Shown one piece after another: positions 1-8,473 of a stretch of 64,000 nucleotides of DNA (the stretch's first letter is position 1; each line of letters begins with the position of its first letter). A program made the position numbers and the translations under genes. Source of the stretch: a bacterium (lineage in GTDB: Bacteria; Vulcanimicrobiota; Xenobia; Xenobiales; JADMJV01); contig JAFEBA010000110.1 of the NCBI GenBank assembly GCA_018266105.1, forward strand, positions 1 to 64,000, in the 5' to 3' direction. Under the pieces are notes generated by a model. That model was not told the DNA's origin and searched no databases. It worked only from the letters and a program-made list of their open reading frames with translations.

Positions 1-39
1 AATTGATTATCCAGTTGTCAAAGAGTGGAAGACCGTCGG

Positions 40-98
40 TCTCCCTGAAGCCGAATCGGCTTCGGCGCTTGCGATGCTCTCGTTAGCGCTCAGGGAGA
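40..98. other. Branched inverted repeat upstream of sufS
   Basis: The arms TCTCCCTG (40-47) and CAGGGAGA (91-98) are complementary. If A48 is bulged, the stem extends by AGC/GCT. Inside it is a second hairpin, GCCGAA (50-55) with TTCGGC (61-66). No T-run follows, so this is not a canonical intrinsic terminator on the + strand. It could be a leader element or the end of a preceding transcript outside the window. Nothing else is recognised in 1-170. Confidence 0.4.
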
Positions 99-170
99 TT
101 AGCATGGTCGCTCGGGCCTGTCAACGGTCATGCGCAAAATTCACCATGTGAACAAACGGACATGCCTGGA

Positions 171-183
171 AAATTGCTTATCA
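171..183 (+). promoter_or_regulatory. 13-bp recurrent motif, copy 1 (sufS upstream)
   Basis: Exact AAATTGCTTATCA, an AT-rich word in a GC-rich context. It lies 73 bp upstream of the chosen sufS start, and a second exact copy follows 55 bp downstream in the same orientation. It is a candidate binding site for a regulator; the function is inferred only from recurrence and placement. Confidence 0.5.
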
Positions 184-225
184 CTGAACGGAATGGCGTG
201 GTTATGCGGACTACTGGAGGCGGGG

Positions 226-238
226 AAATTGCTTATCA
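226..238 (+). promoter_or_regulatory. 13-bp recurrent motif, copy 2 (sufS upstream)
   Basis: Second exact AAATTGCTTATCA, ending 17 bp before the sufS start codon and just before its purine-rich ribosome-binding region. The 55-bp spacing from copy 1 is about five helical turns, which would suit paired binding on one DNA face (inference). Confidence 0.5.
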
Positions 239-255
239 GACGGGAAGGCGGGGGG

Positions 256-1443
256 ATGCTAGATTTTCCCGGGCTTGAAGGCATCACCTATTTAGATAGC
301 GCCGCCTCCAGCCAGACACCCAATCAGGTGCTCGCCAGGATGGAGCACTACTATCAGCGCGATCGCGCCAACGTTCATCGAGGAGCTTATGCGCTTTCCA
401 GTCGAGCCACGGACGCCTACGAGGAGGCTCGCCAGAAAGTGGCGGACTTTCTGGGCACGGATGCGGATCAGTGCGTCTTCACGCGGGGCACCACCGACGC
501 TCTGAATCTGTTGGCCCGGACCCTGCCGGGCAAGAAAATCGCCCTTTCGGTGATGGAGCACCACTCCAACCTGGTTCCCTGGCAGCAGCGCCCGGAGGCG
601 GAGCTGATCTGGATCGAAATCAGTGAAGACGGCAGGCTGGATCAGGCCAGCCTGGAGGCAGCCCTGGCTCAAAAGCCGGACATCATGACCCTGACCTGGG
701 TCAGCAATGTATTGGGCACCATCAATCCCATTCAGGAGATCGCCCGGCGATGCCGGGAACAGGGGACGCTACTGGTGGTGGACGCAGCCCAGGGGGTTCC
801 TCATCTACCCACCGACGTAAAGGAGCTGGGCTGCCATTTTCTGGTCTTCTCCGGGCATAAGATGCTTGGACCCACCGGTATTGGCGTACTCTGGGGCGAG
901 CGCCAACAACTGGAGAAGCTGCCCCCTTACCAGTTTGGGGGCAGCATGGTAGGGCTGGTGACCCGCGAGAAAACAACTTTTGCCGACCTGCCCCAACGCC
1001 TGGAGGCGGGAACACCGCCCATCGCGGAGGCCATCGGGCTGGGCGCAGCCATTGATTTCCTGCGCGCGCGCGGCATGGCCAAGGTGCGTCAGCACGAAAA
1101 GGAGCTGACCGGACTGGCCCTGCACGAGCTGCGCAAGATACCCGACCTCAGAATCGCCGGTCCCCAGGACCCTGAAAAACAGGGAGGTGTCATCTCTTTC
1201 CAAGTGGGGAAAGTGCATCCCCACGACGTCGCCACCATTTTGGACCGCAGAAACGTGTGCGTGCGGGCCGGTCACCACTGTTGCCAGCCTCTGATGCGTC
1301 GGCTCACCGACATGTGGACGCCTGGTGCCCGGGCACCCATCGCCCTGGTCAGAGCCAGTTTCTACCTATACAACCAGCCGGAGGACGTCGCTCAACTCGT
1401 GGAAGGGCTGCAAGAAGCCAGAAAGGTATTCAGTCGTGGGTGA
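256..1443 (+). CDS. sufS: Cysteine desulfurase, SufS type
   Basis: PLP-dependent enzyme that removes sulfur from cysteine for Fe-S cluster assembly. From this start it is 395 aa, the normal SufS length. It shows MEHHSNLVPWQ near residue 100 (PLP-stacking His), the PLP lysine K202 in SGHKMLGP, and the persulfide cysteine C342 in RAGHHC. The frame is open back to 130, but the extra 42 residues do not resemble SufS and contain the two repeated 13-mers, so I start at ATG 256 after a GGAAGGCGGGG ribosome-binding region. The 3' end overlaps sufU by 8 bp, so the two are coupled. Confidence 0.95.
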   Translation: MLDFPGLEGITYLDSAASSQTPNQVLARMEHYYQRDRANVHRGAYALSSRATDAYEEARQKVADFLGTDADQCVFTRGTTDALNLLARTLPGKKIALSVMEHHSNLVPWQQRPEAELIWIEISEDGRLDQASLEAALAQKPDIMTLTWVSNVLGTINPIQEIARRCREQGTLLVVDAAQGVPHLPTDVKELGCHFLVFSGHKMLGPTGIGVLWGERQQLEKLPPYQFGGSMVGLVTREKTTFADLPQRLEAGTPPIAEAIGLGAAIDFLRARGMAKVRQHEKELTGLALHELRKIPDLRIAGPQDPEKQGGVISFQVGKVHPHDVATILDRRNVCVRAGHHCCQPLMRRLTDMWTPGARAPIALVRASFYLYNQPEDVAQLVEGLQEARKVFSRG

Positions 1444-1864
1444 TGAGGAAGACCTCTACCGAGAAATCATCGTGGACCACTCTCAGAGTCCCCGCAACCA
1501 GGGCACGCTGGAGCATCCCACCCATCAGCATCACGGCTACAACCCTCTGTGCGGCGATGAAATCGAGTTACAACTGGAGGTCAGCGACGGCCGCATCCAG
1601 CAAGTCGTGTTCCAGGGAAGCGGCTGCGCCATTTCTCAGGCCTCCGCCTCGATGCTGACGCAACAACTCAAGGGCAAGACCATGACCGAAGCCACTCACC
1701 TGATCGGTACATTCAAGACCTGGATGAAGGACCGCCAGGCGGAGCAGTGCCCTGAAAGCCTGGGAGACGTCGAGGCCTTAGCCGGCGTTCGCAGCTACCC
1801 CGTCCGCGTCAAATGCGCCCTGCTGGCCTGGACTACCCTGGAGCACGCCCTGGCCGGGCACTGA
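1436..1864 (+). CDS. sufU: SufU sulfur-transfer/scaffold protein
   Basis: A 142-aa protein that accepts persulfide sulfur from SufS, by analogy with Gram-positive SufU. The zinc ligands of the family are all present: C39 (NPLCGDE), D41, C64 (GSGCAIS) and C127 (RVKCALLAW). The start is GTG 1436, which overlaps the sufS stop; the longer upstream frame encodes non-SufU sequence. The last 87 bp are antisense to the 3' end of the convergent ammonium transporter gene. No SufBCD genes lie in the window, so this is a two-gene cluster here. Confidence 0.93.
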   Translation: MGDEEDLYREIIVDHSQSPRNQGTLEHPTHQHHGYNPLCGDEIELQLEVSDGRIQQVVFQGSGCAISQASASMLTQQLKGKTMTEATHLIGTFKTWMKDRQAEQCPESLGDVEALAGVRSYPVRVKCALLAWTTLEHALAGH

Positions 1865-3226
1865 CTTTTCCACACTCTTCTCCCGAGGGTGCCAGAGCAC
1901 CGGCTGTACCCCGCCCCAGGCCGCCAGCGACTCCCCGTGCTGGGACAGATCGAGACCTTGCTGCTCATCCAGAGGATTGACGCGCAGGGGAATCAGCCGG
2001 TCGGTGATGGCGTAAAGCAGATAAGAGCCACCGAAGGTATAGATGCCTACAGCAACCAGGGCCACGAGGTGGGAAATAAAGGTCGCGCTATGGCCGCTCA
2101 GCAGGCCCACATCTTTGGCGCACACTCCAGTCAGCAACATGCCTACGATGCCGCCCAGACCGTGGCAGGGAAAGACATCCAGGGTGTCGTCCAGGGTGGT
2201 GCGCCCTTTAAAATGGCAGGCTAAATTGCTAATCAAGGCCGAGACCGAGCCGATAAACAAGCTGGTGCCCACGGTCACAAAGCCGGCCGCCGGGGTGATG
2301 GCCACCAGGCCCACCACGGCACCAATGCAGGCCCCCATCACGGTCGGCTTGCCGCCTCGGGCCACGTCGAAACAGAGCCAGGTCAGCATGGCCGCGGCCG
2401 AGGCCGTATTGGTGGTTAGAAAGGCCAGTGAAGCCGTTTCGTTGGCGGCCAGCGCCGAACCGGCATTGAACCCAAACCAGCCAAACCAGAGCATGCCTGT
2501 TCCCAGCAGCACGAAAGGGATATTGGCCGGGTCGTGGCCCTGGCCCTCAATGTGCACCTTGCGTCGTCCCAAATACATGGCTCCGGCCAGCGCCGCGAAT
2601 CCGGCCGACATATGCACCACGGTGCCGCCTGCGAAGTCGAGCACGCCCATCTTGCGCAAGAATCCGTTCGGATGCCAGGTGGAATGGGCCAGCGGAGGAT
2701 AGATGATCAGCGTAAACAGGATCATGAAAAGGACGTAACTGGAGAAGCGCACCCTCTCGGCAAAGGAGCCGGTGATCAGGGCCGGAGTGATGATTGCAAA
2801 CTTGAGCTGAAAGAGCGCGAAAAGAACCAGTGGGATGGTAGGAGACAGATCCGGATGAGTGGCTCCGCCCACGCCTCGCAGCATAAAGTAGGTCATCGGG
2901 TTGCCGATCAGTCCGTGAAAAGAGTCCCCGAAACAGAGACTGAAACCCACCACCACCCAGAGCAAGCTGACCACACCCATGGCGGCGAAGCTCTGCAGCA
3001 TGGTGGACAGCACGTTGCGTCGGTTGACCATGCCCCCGTAAAAGAACGAAAGCCCGGGAGTCATGAGCAACACCAGCGCGGTCGCGGTGAGCATCCAGGC
3101 CACGTCTCCGGGCACGATAGCCGAGCCCTTGGCCGGCTCTGGACCGGGTCCAATCAACAAGCCAAAGAGTCCGAGCAGCATCACGGCCAGAAACGGGACC
3201 GGGCGCATTTTTTTATAAACCTTCAT
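1778..3226 (-). CDS. amt: Ammonium transporter, Amt family
   Basis: A 482-aa inner-membrane channel for ammonium/ammonia. It has an N-terminal signal-like segment (about residues 10-35), the Amt signature around TPGLSFFYGGMV (56-67), the conserved Asp and pore His in LDFAGGTVVH (D197, H205) and the second pore-His region CHGLGGIVG. The 40-odd C-terminal residues are a longer soluble tail rich in Gly and Gln. The 3' end overlaps sufU by 87 bp on the opposite strand. No glnK/glnB gene is adjacent, which is common but not universal for amt loci. The start is ATG 3226; ATG 3208 is possible. Confidence 0.95.
   Translation of the reverse strand: MKVYKKMRPVPFLAVMLLGLFGLLIGPGPEPAKGSAIVPGDVAWMLTATALVLLMTPGLSFFYGGMVNRRNVLSTMLQSFAAMGVVSLLWVVVGFSLCFGDSFHGLIGNPMTYFMLRGVGGATHPDLSPTIPLVLFALFQLKFAIITPALITGSFAERVRFSSYVLFMILFTLIIYPPLAHSTWHPNGFLRKMGVLDFAGGTVVHMSAGFAALAGAMYLGRRKVHIEGQGHDPANIPFVLLGTGMLWFGWFGFNAGSALAANETASLAFLTTNTASAAAMLTWLCFDVARGGKPTVMGACIGAVVGLVAITPAAGFVTVGTSLFIGSVSALISNLACHFKGRTTLDDTLDVFPCHGLGGIVGMLLTGVCAKDVGLLSGHSATFISHLVALVAVGIYTFGGSYLLYAITDRLIPLRVNPLDEQQGLDLSQHGESLAAWGGVQPVLWHPREKSVEKSVPGQGVLQGSPGQQGAFDADGVAANAG
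2223..2235 (+). repeat. Near copy (12/13) of the recurrent 13-bp motif, in amt
   Basis: AAATTGCTAATCA, one mismatch from the motif. It encodes ISNL on the minus strand inside the ammonium transporter gene. It may be chance, and is listed to complete the motif set. Confidence 0.25.
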
Positions 3227-3287
3227 ACCTAACCCTAGATCAGCAAATTTTAGCCTAAACTACTGAAGACCTAGAGCAAGTCCTGCC

Positions 3288-4328
3288 TCAATTAAGATAA
3301 ACCGGATCTTTATCCGGATCTGGAAAGCCCTCCGGGAGTCCGACGGGGGCCGGCGGGTGACTGACCCAATCTTGACCCGGCACGCTCTGAAAAAGGTGCT
3401 CGAGATAGGCCGCCATGCGCGGGTTGCGTTGGCGCAAAGCCTCGCGATGGTTCTCCACTCGAAAATCAAAACCCGCAGAAGGCTGAGTCAGGTAGGCCTC
3501 GACCGACTCGGCAAAAAACTCGCGCACATTATCGTCTGCACGGTCCGAAGTGTAGCTTTTGGCTTCCTCAAAACAGGCGAGCACGGCCTCTTTGTGGTGC
3601 CGACCGTAGCCGGTGCTGTCCGGTAAACCTTCGAGGGCATAGTCCAGGGCGTGACCCAATTCGTGAATCGCCACCCGATAACCACCAATTTCGGGGGCGT
3701 TGTCGTCCAGATAGCGCGAATGCAACAAGACCCGCTGCTCGGCCCCGCGATTCAGGCCCAGCGCCTCAGCCACCGATTGGGCCGTGGTGCTGACAGCGTT
3801 CTGGTAATCACGGTCGGCCAACCTTCCATGGGCGGTTGGCACGGGCGGAAGCAAGAAGATGCCGTGAGAAGAATTGAACCCCTCAGGTCCGAGCGAGCCC
3901 CAGGGCGCATTCAGAGAAAGCAGCTCATCCTTCCAGGCCTGCCGATACTGGGGAGAAACATTGCGTTGAGAAGCGAGCTGATCCAGATCGACGGGGGAAT
4001 GATGGCTGGCCACCCGAAACGGACTGGACTGCTTTTCCAGGAACTCGTGCAACTGGTCCACCAGCGCATTGCGCACCTGCGGAGCAGGCTCCACCGATTG
4101 GAGTGCGGGGGCGACCAGCGACTGAACGCGAGCTTTCCAGCCGGCTTCATCTTGAACTGCCTCGCGAGCCACAGCAGGTGAATCTGCCAGGGTTTCCTGT
4201 CCGTCCAGGACCACCAGTTGGACTCCGTAGTCATCCAGAAAGTCGCGCCAGGGCTCAGGAAAGGCCCGGAGGTCTCTTTCCAGCACCTTTCGCGTCTGAA
4301 CCGGCAGCTGATTGGCATAGATTTTCAC
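3288..4328 (-). CDS. Anthrax-lethal-factor-like (ATLF) zinc metallopeptidase
   Basis: About 346 aa. The C-terminal half carries a zincin motif HELGH (222-226 from this start) followed by ALDYALEG, and a downstream FFAESVEAYL (E274 the likely third zinc ligand). This spacing and wording match the ATLF-like/M34 peptidase family. The N-terminal half (1-200) is not recognised. I see no signal peptide, so location is unclear. The start is uncertain: GTG 4328 has AGAGGA directly before it, which is close spacing, and the frame continues to a TTG at 4376. It lies 61 bp upstream of amt on the same strand. Confidence 0.75.
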   Translation of the reverse strand: MKIYANQLPVQTRKVLERDLRAFPEPWRDFLDDYGVQLVVLDGQETLADSPAVAREAVQDEAGWKARVQSLVAPALQSVEPAPQVRNALVDQLHEFLEKQSSPFRVASHHSPVDLDQLASQRNVSPQYRQAWKDELLSLNAPWGSLGPEGFNSSHGIFLLPPVPTAHGRLADRDYQNAVSTTAQSVAEALGLNRGAEQRVLLHSRYLDDNAPEIGGYRVAIHELGHALDYALEGLPDSTGYGRHHKEAVLACFEEAKSYTSDRADDNVREFFAESVEAYLTQPSAGFDFRVENHREALRQRNPRMAAYLEHLFQSVPGQDWVSHPPAPVGLPEGFPDPDKDPVYLN

Positions 4329-4408
4329 TCCTCTAGAGTAAGCCGGGCGACGGATGCTTCCAAGGGCTGGAGGCAAGAATTCACCCGGCTTCGCGGAATG
4401 TTCACGGA

Positions 4409-5287
4409 ATGTTCCCTTTGGGCGAAATTGGCGGCTGGCAGATGCTCAAAGTGCTGCTCTCCAGTTTACCGGAGATCACGCTCTGGGTGTTCGTGCTGGG
4501 TGGACTGGGTTTACTGCTGGGGATCGGCTTTTTGATGGCCTCGCTGCGCTGGATGCTGCCCTGGGCCCGACTTTATGAGCTCCGCCAGGGAAAAAAGGGT
4601 TGGCTCTGGTTGGTCCTGCAGTGGGTCTGGGTGATTCTTTGGGGCGCCTCCATGCCGATTCTGTGTATGTCCACAGGGGCCCTGAGCGGGGGCGCCTTTG
4701 GCGCCCATCGACTGGTGCAGCGCGAAAATGTGGGGCAGGTGATGGGTGAGCGGATCCTGGGCCCCATCGCCACGCAACTGGCCCGGCAGCTTCAGCGAGC
4801 CAAACCGGACTGGGGAGACCTGACCACCCAGCAACTGGACGCCGAAAAACTGCGGGTCTTGATGGAAGAGGTCTCCCCCGCCATGTTGGATTCGGCCTTG
4901 AAAAAGGTCACCATCTTCAACGACGCCGATCCTGGCGTCAGTCCGACCGAACAATGGGGACGGCGTTTTGCTCGTCGCGGAGTAGAGATGGCGGCTGGCG
5001 CCTACTTCGCTCAAAAGAGCCGGTTCATCAGCGACCTCAGCCGTGAGCTCAAAAACCGCAAACAGGAGAAGGCCACTCTTCACCAGGTTGTCTGTTGCGC
5101 CAGCCACCTGTATTTCACGCCCGCCTTCGCGCGCTGGACCTTCTGGTGGATTCTGGCCCAAGCCGCCGCCCTGATTCCGATTCTGGGAGCCATCTGGCTG
5201 CTCCCCTGGGGGCTCTTTCACCTTTTCTGGTGGTGGCGACGGAGAAAAATCGCCCGCCTCGCCGAAAGCACTCAAGATGCCGGGTGA
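4409..5287 (+). CDS. Membrane protein of unknown function
   Basis: A 292-aa protein (281 aa if it starts at ATG 4442). It has two hydrophobic segments near residues 22-46 and 64-88, a charged central domain of about 150 residues, and a Trp-rich hydrophobic pair near 248-282. No catalytic motif is seen. Its stop lies 11 bp inside the following Ser/Thr kinase gene, so the two are probably translated together and the protein may be a partner or substrate of that kinase (inference). Confidence 0.75.
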   Translation: MFPLGEIGGWQMLKVLLSSLPEITLWVFVLGGLGLLLGIGFLMASLRWMLPWARLYELRQGKKGWLWLVLQWVWVILWGASMPILCMSTGALSGGAFGAHRLVQRENVGQVMGERILGPIATQLARQLQRAKPDWGDLTTQQLDAEKLRVLMEEVSPAMLDSALKKVTIFNDADPGVSPTEQWGRRFARRGVEMAAGAYFAQKSRFISDLSRELKNRKQEKATLHQVVCCASHLYFTPAFARWTFWWILAQAAALIPILGAIWLLPWGLFHLFWWWRRRKIARLAESTQDAG

Positions 5288-6317
5288 ACGCTACGAACTG
5301 GGCGAGTCTTTAGGCAAAGGGGCCATGGGAGAAGTGGTCAAGGCCGTGGACCGGCAGTTGGAGCGAGAGGTGGCCATCAAGAGCCTGCGCGATCGACATT
5401 TGGACAATGAGGACTCCAAAGCGCGCTTCTTGCTAGAAGCCAAGGCGACCGGGCAACTGCAACACCCCAACATTCCTACCGTGCATGAATTGGGCGAAAC
5501 TTCTGAAGGCAAACCCTACTTTACGATGACCCTGGTGCAGGGCGAGAATCTGGGGAGCATCGTGGACCGGCTGCGCCAGGGCAATCCCGAGTATCACAAG
5601 ACCTACACCTTCGCCCGCCGCATTCAGATCATCCAGGCCGTCTGTGACGCAATTCATTACGCCCATAGCCGGGGCTACCTGCACCGCGACCTCAAGCCGG
5701 ACAACATCATGATCGGACCCTATGGAGAGGTCCAGGTCATGGACTGGGGGCTGGTGCGCCGCTTCTCTTCCGACCCTGGACCTCGTTTGCCCAACACCAC
5801 CATGAAAGGCACGTTCATCGGCACAGCGGCCTATGCCGCTCCTGAACAGATCGCTGGCGAGTCGGCCGTACTGGACGAACGAACTGACGTCTACGGCCTG
5901 GGCGCGCTGCTTTACGAGGTGACCACCCTGCATCCGCCCCACACGGGGAGGTCGGTTCGCGAGGTCATGATGTCAGTGGTGACCAAGACTCCGGCCAAAC
6001 CGGAAAGCTACCGACAGGCTCAGCAAGGCCGCGTACCGCGGGAATTGAGCCAGTTAATCCAGGAAGCCATGGCCCCGCTGCCCGAGGAGCGAATCGGCTC
6101 GGCTCTGGAAGTGAAAGAACGCTTGCAAATCATCTTGGAGGGCAAGGCCGCCCCGGTTTGCGCCCACACCCGCCTGAAACGAGGGGCAGCCCGTCTGCAA
6201 AAGTTCCTGGACGACCATCATTCGCCGCTGACCGTTGGCCTGGTCTACCTCTGGTTGATTTCGCCGCCCCTGCTGCTGGCCGGTCTTGCTTACTGCCTGC
6301 TCCGAGCCCGAGCATGA
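5277..6317 (+). CDS. Membrane-anchored Ser/Thr protein kinase (PknB-like)
   Basis: A 346-aa Hanks-type kinase. It has glycine loop GKGAMGEV (13-20), catalytic lysine K35 in VAIKSL, catalytic loop HRDLKPDN (136-143), the metal-binding triplet as DWG (156-158) instead of DFG, and an AAPEQ activation-segment end. A single transmembrane helix near 318-340 is followed by only a few residues, so this is a tail-anchored cytoplasmic kinase without an extracellular sensor. DWG is a conservative variant and the Asp is kept, so activity is likely. Confidence 0.93.
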   Translation: MPGERYELGESLGKGAMGEVVKAVDRQLEREVAIKSLRDRHLDNEDSKARFLLEAKATGQLQHPNIPTVHELGETSEGKPYFTMTLVQGENLGSIVDRLRQGNPEYHKTYTFARRIQIIQAVCDAIHYAHSRGYLHRDLKPDNIMIGPYGEVQVMDWGLVRRFSSDPGPRLPNTTMKGTFIGTAAYAAPEQIAGESAVLDERTDVYGLGALLYEVTTLHPPHTGRSVREVMMSVVTKTPAKPESYRQAQQGRVPRELSQLIQEAMAPLPEERIGSALEVKERLQIILEGKAAPVCAHTRLKRGAARLQKFLDDHHSPLTVGLVYLWLISPPLLLAGLAYCLLRARA

Positions 6318-6319
6318 CA

Positions 6320-6349
6320 AAAGGGCGCCACCCGCAGGCGGCGCCCTTT
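6320..6349. terminator. Bidirectional hairpin terminator
   Basis: AAAGGGCGCC (6320-6329) pairs with GGCGCCCTTT (6340-6349) across a 10-nt loop. It sits between the convergent kinase gene and the DUF4331-type lipoprotein gene. The short A and T flanks suit weak intrinsic termination in both directions. Confidence 0.7.
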
Positions 6350-6380
6350 CAGGATTGGACCGGTCGATAAAAGCCTTTGC

Positions 6381-7022
6381 TTAGTTCGCCGGTGCCAGAT
6401 AGGGGAAAGTGCCGACCAACGGCTGATGGCCGGTGGCGGGATTGTTGGTGTTGGCCGTGTACTTCACGTGGTCGTTGACTCCGCCGGTCGCATCCAACAG
6501 CACGATATAGGTGATGTCGATGACGTCGTCCATCAACTTACGGCCAGAAACCGGAGAATTGACGGCGTTCAGCTTGAAACTGTAAGCCGTCTGGGCTGGC
6601 AGGATATTGAGGCTGGAGTCCACTCGCATCACGTCGGGCAGAAAGGCCGCCACAGCCTGGTTGGGTGTGGTCAGTAATCCGGTCAAGCCGGCCACTTGAG
6701 GTGCGTTCATGATCAAATTCAGCACCGTGGTGGCCTCGGTGAAGATCGGCGCGGCCGCCTGGCCTTCCGGGCTGGCTGCGTTGGCCAACGCGGTCGCCAC
6801 AAACTGAGGCGACACCGCGTTATAGGTATTCAGGAAAGCGTTGGTAAAAAGCAACGCCTCGTTGATGCCGGGGCGAGCCAACTGCTCAATTTGCTTGAGG
6901 CTGGTTCCCTGGGGAGTGGTCGGTTGGAGAGTGTTGTTGTTGGCGACGAACGAGTCGTCGGTGCTTCCACAACCTGCGATCAGAGCGGCGGCAGCAAACA
7001 GGGAGATAGCTAGCTTTTTCAT
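6381..7022 (-). CDS. Lipoprotein resembling the C-terminal part of DUF4331
   Basis: A 213-aa protein with a lipobox signal (LIAGC, Cys18), so it is predicted to be membrane-anchored after lipid modification. The body (NEALLFTNAFLNTYNAVSPQ, then FLPDVMRVDSSL, then SGRKLMDDVIDI) matches what I know as the second half of DUF4331 proteins. The gene 14 bp upstream encodes the first half. The start has AAGGAAGG 5 bp before ATG. Function is unknown. Confidence 0.75.
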   Translation of the reverse strand: MKKLAISLFAAAALIAGCGSTDDSFVANNNTLQPTTPQGTSLKQIEQLARPGINEALLFTNAFLNTYNAVSPQFVATALANAASPEGQAAAPIFTEATTVLNLIMNAPQVAGLTGLLTTPNQAVAAFLPDVMRVDSSLNILPAQTAYSFKLNAVNSPVSGRKLMDDVIDITYIVLLDATGGVNDHVKYTANTNNPATGHQPLVGTFPYLAPAN

Positions 7023-7036
7023 GGTTTCATCCTTCC

Positions 7037-7897
7037 TTACTGCAGAGCCGCGAAGGCATCGGGAACCGCGATGGTTTCCCAGACGTCAAACACGCCGTTG
7101 GCGGTGCCGCCTTTGAGCAGCGCGATGGGGATGCGCACCGCAATGGCGTTCACATTGTAGCCTTTGGCAAAGTCGATGGCGTTGGCGTCGGTTGCGGCCG
7201 GCAACAGACCGTTACCGCGTCCGTCCGGAATGGCGCTGCGGTCGGGCGTGACCTGGCCGTTGGTGGCCAGGAATGCCCGGGTGCGGAAATAGGAGTCGAC
7301 GTCAAAGAAGAACGGGTCTTCGCGCAGCCCGGCAAACACGGTCAGATTGCCATTGGCGGTGGTGACCGTATTGTTGACGGGAGTCGGGTTCGGACTTCCG
7401 ATCAAGGGGGCGGCGGGAGTACTCAAACCCGCGCTGAGAGTTTCTTTGTTGCCGGTGTCCTGACCATTGGTGAAGCGGCGAATATTCAGGGTGATGGCCT
7501 GCTGCCCGCCAGTGCCGGGTGCACCGAAGTTGAAGTCAAAGGCCATATCCGGGACGCCCGTGACGGGGTCATCCTGGGTGGCGCGGCGCGACACAAAGAA
7601 GCTGTAAACCGCGTTGGTATTGAAGAAATACTGCTGGCGCGGCAGGCTGCGCGGGTTGGTGTTCATGATGAACACCATGTTGGTGTTGTCGGCCGCGTTG
7701 CCGGTCTGCCAGTCTTCGCGGAATACATAGAGGTCGGTCAGATTCAGGTTACGAGCCTTGATGTTGGTTTCACCATCATCGTGGTCCGACGCCTTGACCG
7801 GCGCACTGGTGTGAAAAGCCGCGACGCAAACGCCAGCGGTGAGGGCGAGTCCAGCCAGCTTTGCAAGCTTGGACCCCCCCAGGAACGATCTGAACAT
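7037..7897 (-). CDS. Secreted DUF4331 protein (N-terminal part)
   Basis: A 286-aa exported protein. Residues 1-36 form a signal peptide, followed by SDHDDGETN and NLTDLYVFRE, the usual opening of DUF4331. It ends near where the second half of the family normally continues, and that half is supplied by the next gene as a lipoprotein. The start at ATG 7897 has a strong TAGGAGG 7 bp upstream. The two genes form an operon. The role of DUF4331 is not established. Confidence 0.85.
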   Translation of the reverse strand: MFRSFLGGSKLAKLAGLALTAGVCVAAFHTSAPVKASDHDDGETNIKARNLNLTDLYVFREDWQTGNAADNTNMVFIMNTNPRSLPRQQYFFNTNAVYSFFVSRRATQDDPVTGVPDMAFDFNFGAPGTGGQQAITLNIRRFTNGQDTGNKETLSAGLSTPAAPLIGSPNPTPVNNTVTTANGNLTVFAGLREDPFFFDVDSYFRTRAFLATNGQVTPDRSAIPDGRGNGLLPAATDANAIDFAKGYNVNAIAVRIPIALLKGGTANGVFDVWETIAVPDAFAALQ

Positions 7898-8010
7898 AGA
7901 TATGTCCTCCTAAAGCTGGGTCGCCTTTCGTTCTAGACCGAGCCCGTCCTCCCGGTACGAATGTACCTGAACACCAGGATTCCGCTCATAAGTGAATAAT
8001 CTTCAATGCT

Positions 8011-8451
8011 ATGAAACCGGTACGCCAACTACAAGATTGTGAAGACCTCTTTGAAAAACGCCTGGTGCAGGAGATTGCCGAAAGGGGCTTCAGCGTGGTG
8101 CATCAGCCAGGTTCCTGTTATACAGTGGGACTCTGGAAAAGCAGACAGCACCCGGAGCTGATTGTCTTCGGCCTGCCCGCCGAGCGCGGCCAGAAACTCC
8201 TGGAGGAGGCGGCCGCCCGCCTGCCGCTTCAGCTCAGCCAGGAAACTGCGGAACTGACCCTGGAGTATCGGCTCCGACCGGAGACGGTCAAACTGGAACA
8301 TCATCGCGAGTTCCTGAGCTACAATCGGTGGTTCTATCGCGGGGACCATTTTCAGGCCTGGCAGCTCACCTGGCCCGACCCGGACCACCGCTTCCCGGAA
8401 GATCCCGAGCACCCAGAACGTTTTCGTCAGCTGCAACCCTCACTGCAGTAA
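8011..8451 (+). CDS. DUF4262 protein
   Basis: A 146-aa soluble protein. The spaced motifs CYTVGLWKSRQHPELIVFGLP (residues 36-56), LSYNRWFYRGDHFQAWQLTW and a closing PDPDHRFP match the DUF4262 family. No catalytic residues are assigned to this family that I know of. It lies 22 bp upstream of the subtilase and may share a transcript with it. Confidence 0.75.
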   Translation: MKPVRQLQDCEDLFEKRLVQEIAERGFSVVHQPGSCYTVGLWKSRQHPELIVFGLPAERGQKLLEEAAARLPLQLSQETAELTLEYRLRPETVKLEHHREFLSYNRWFYRGDHFQAWQLTWPDPDHRFPEDPEHPERFRQLQPSLQ

Positions 8452-8473
8452 TCTTTAAGGGTGAACCCTTAGA

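Noticed and set aside
171..238. Fur or IscR box before sufS
   Set aside because: The motif does not fit the palindromic Fur consensus or the known IscR/SufR sites I recall, and it is not itself palindromic.
130..255. N-terminal extension of SufS
   Set aside because: It adds 42 residues not found in the family, includes two copies of the recurrent non-coding motif, and ATG 256 has a better ribosome-binding region.
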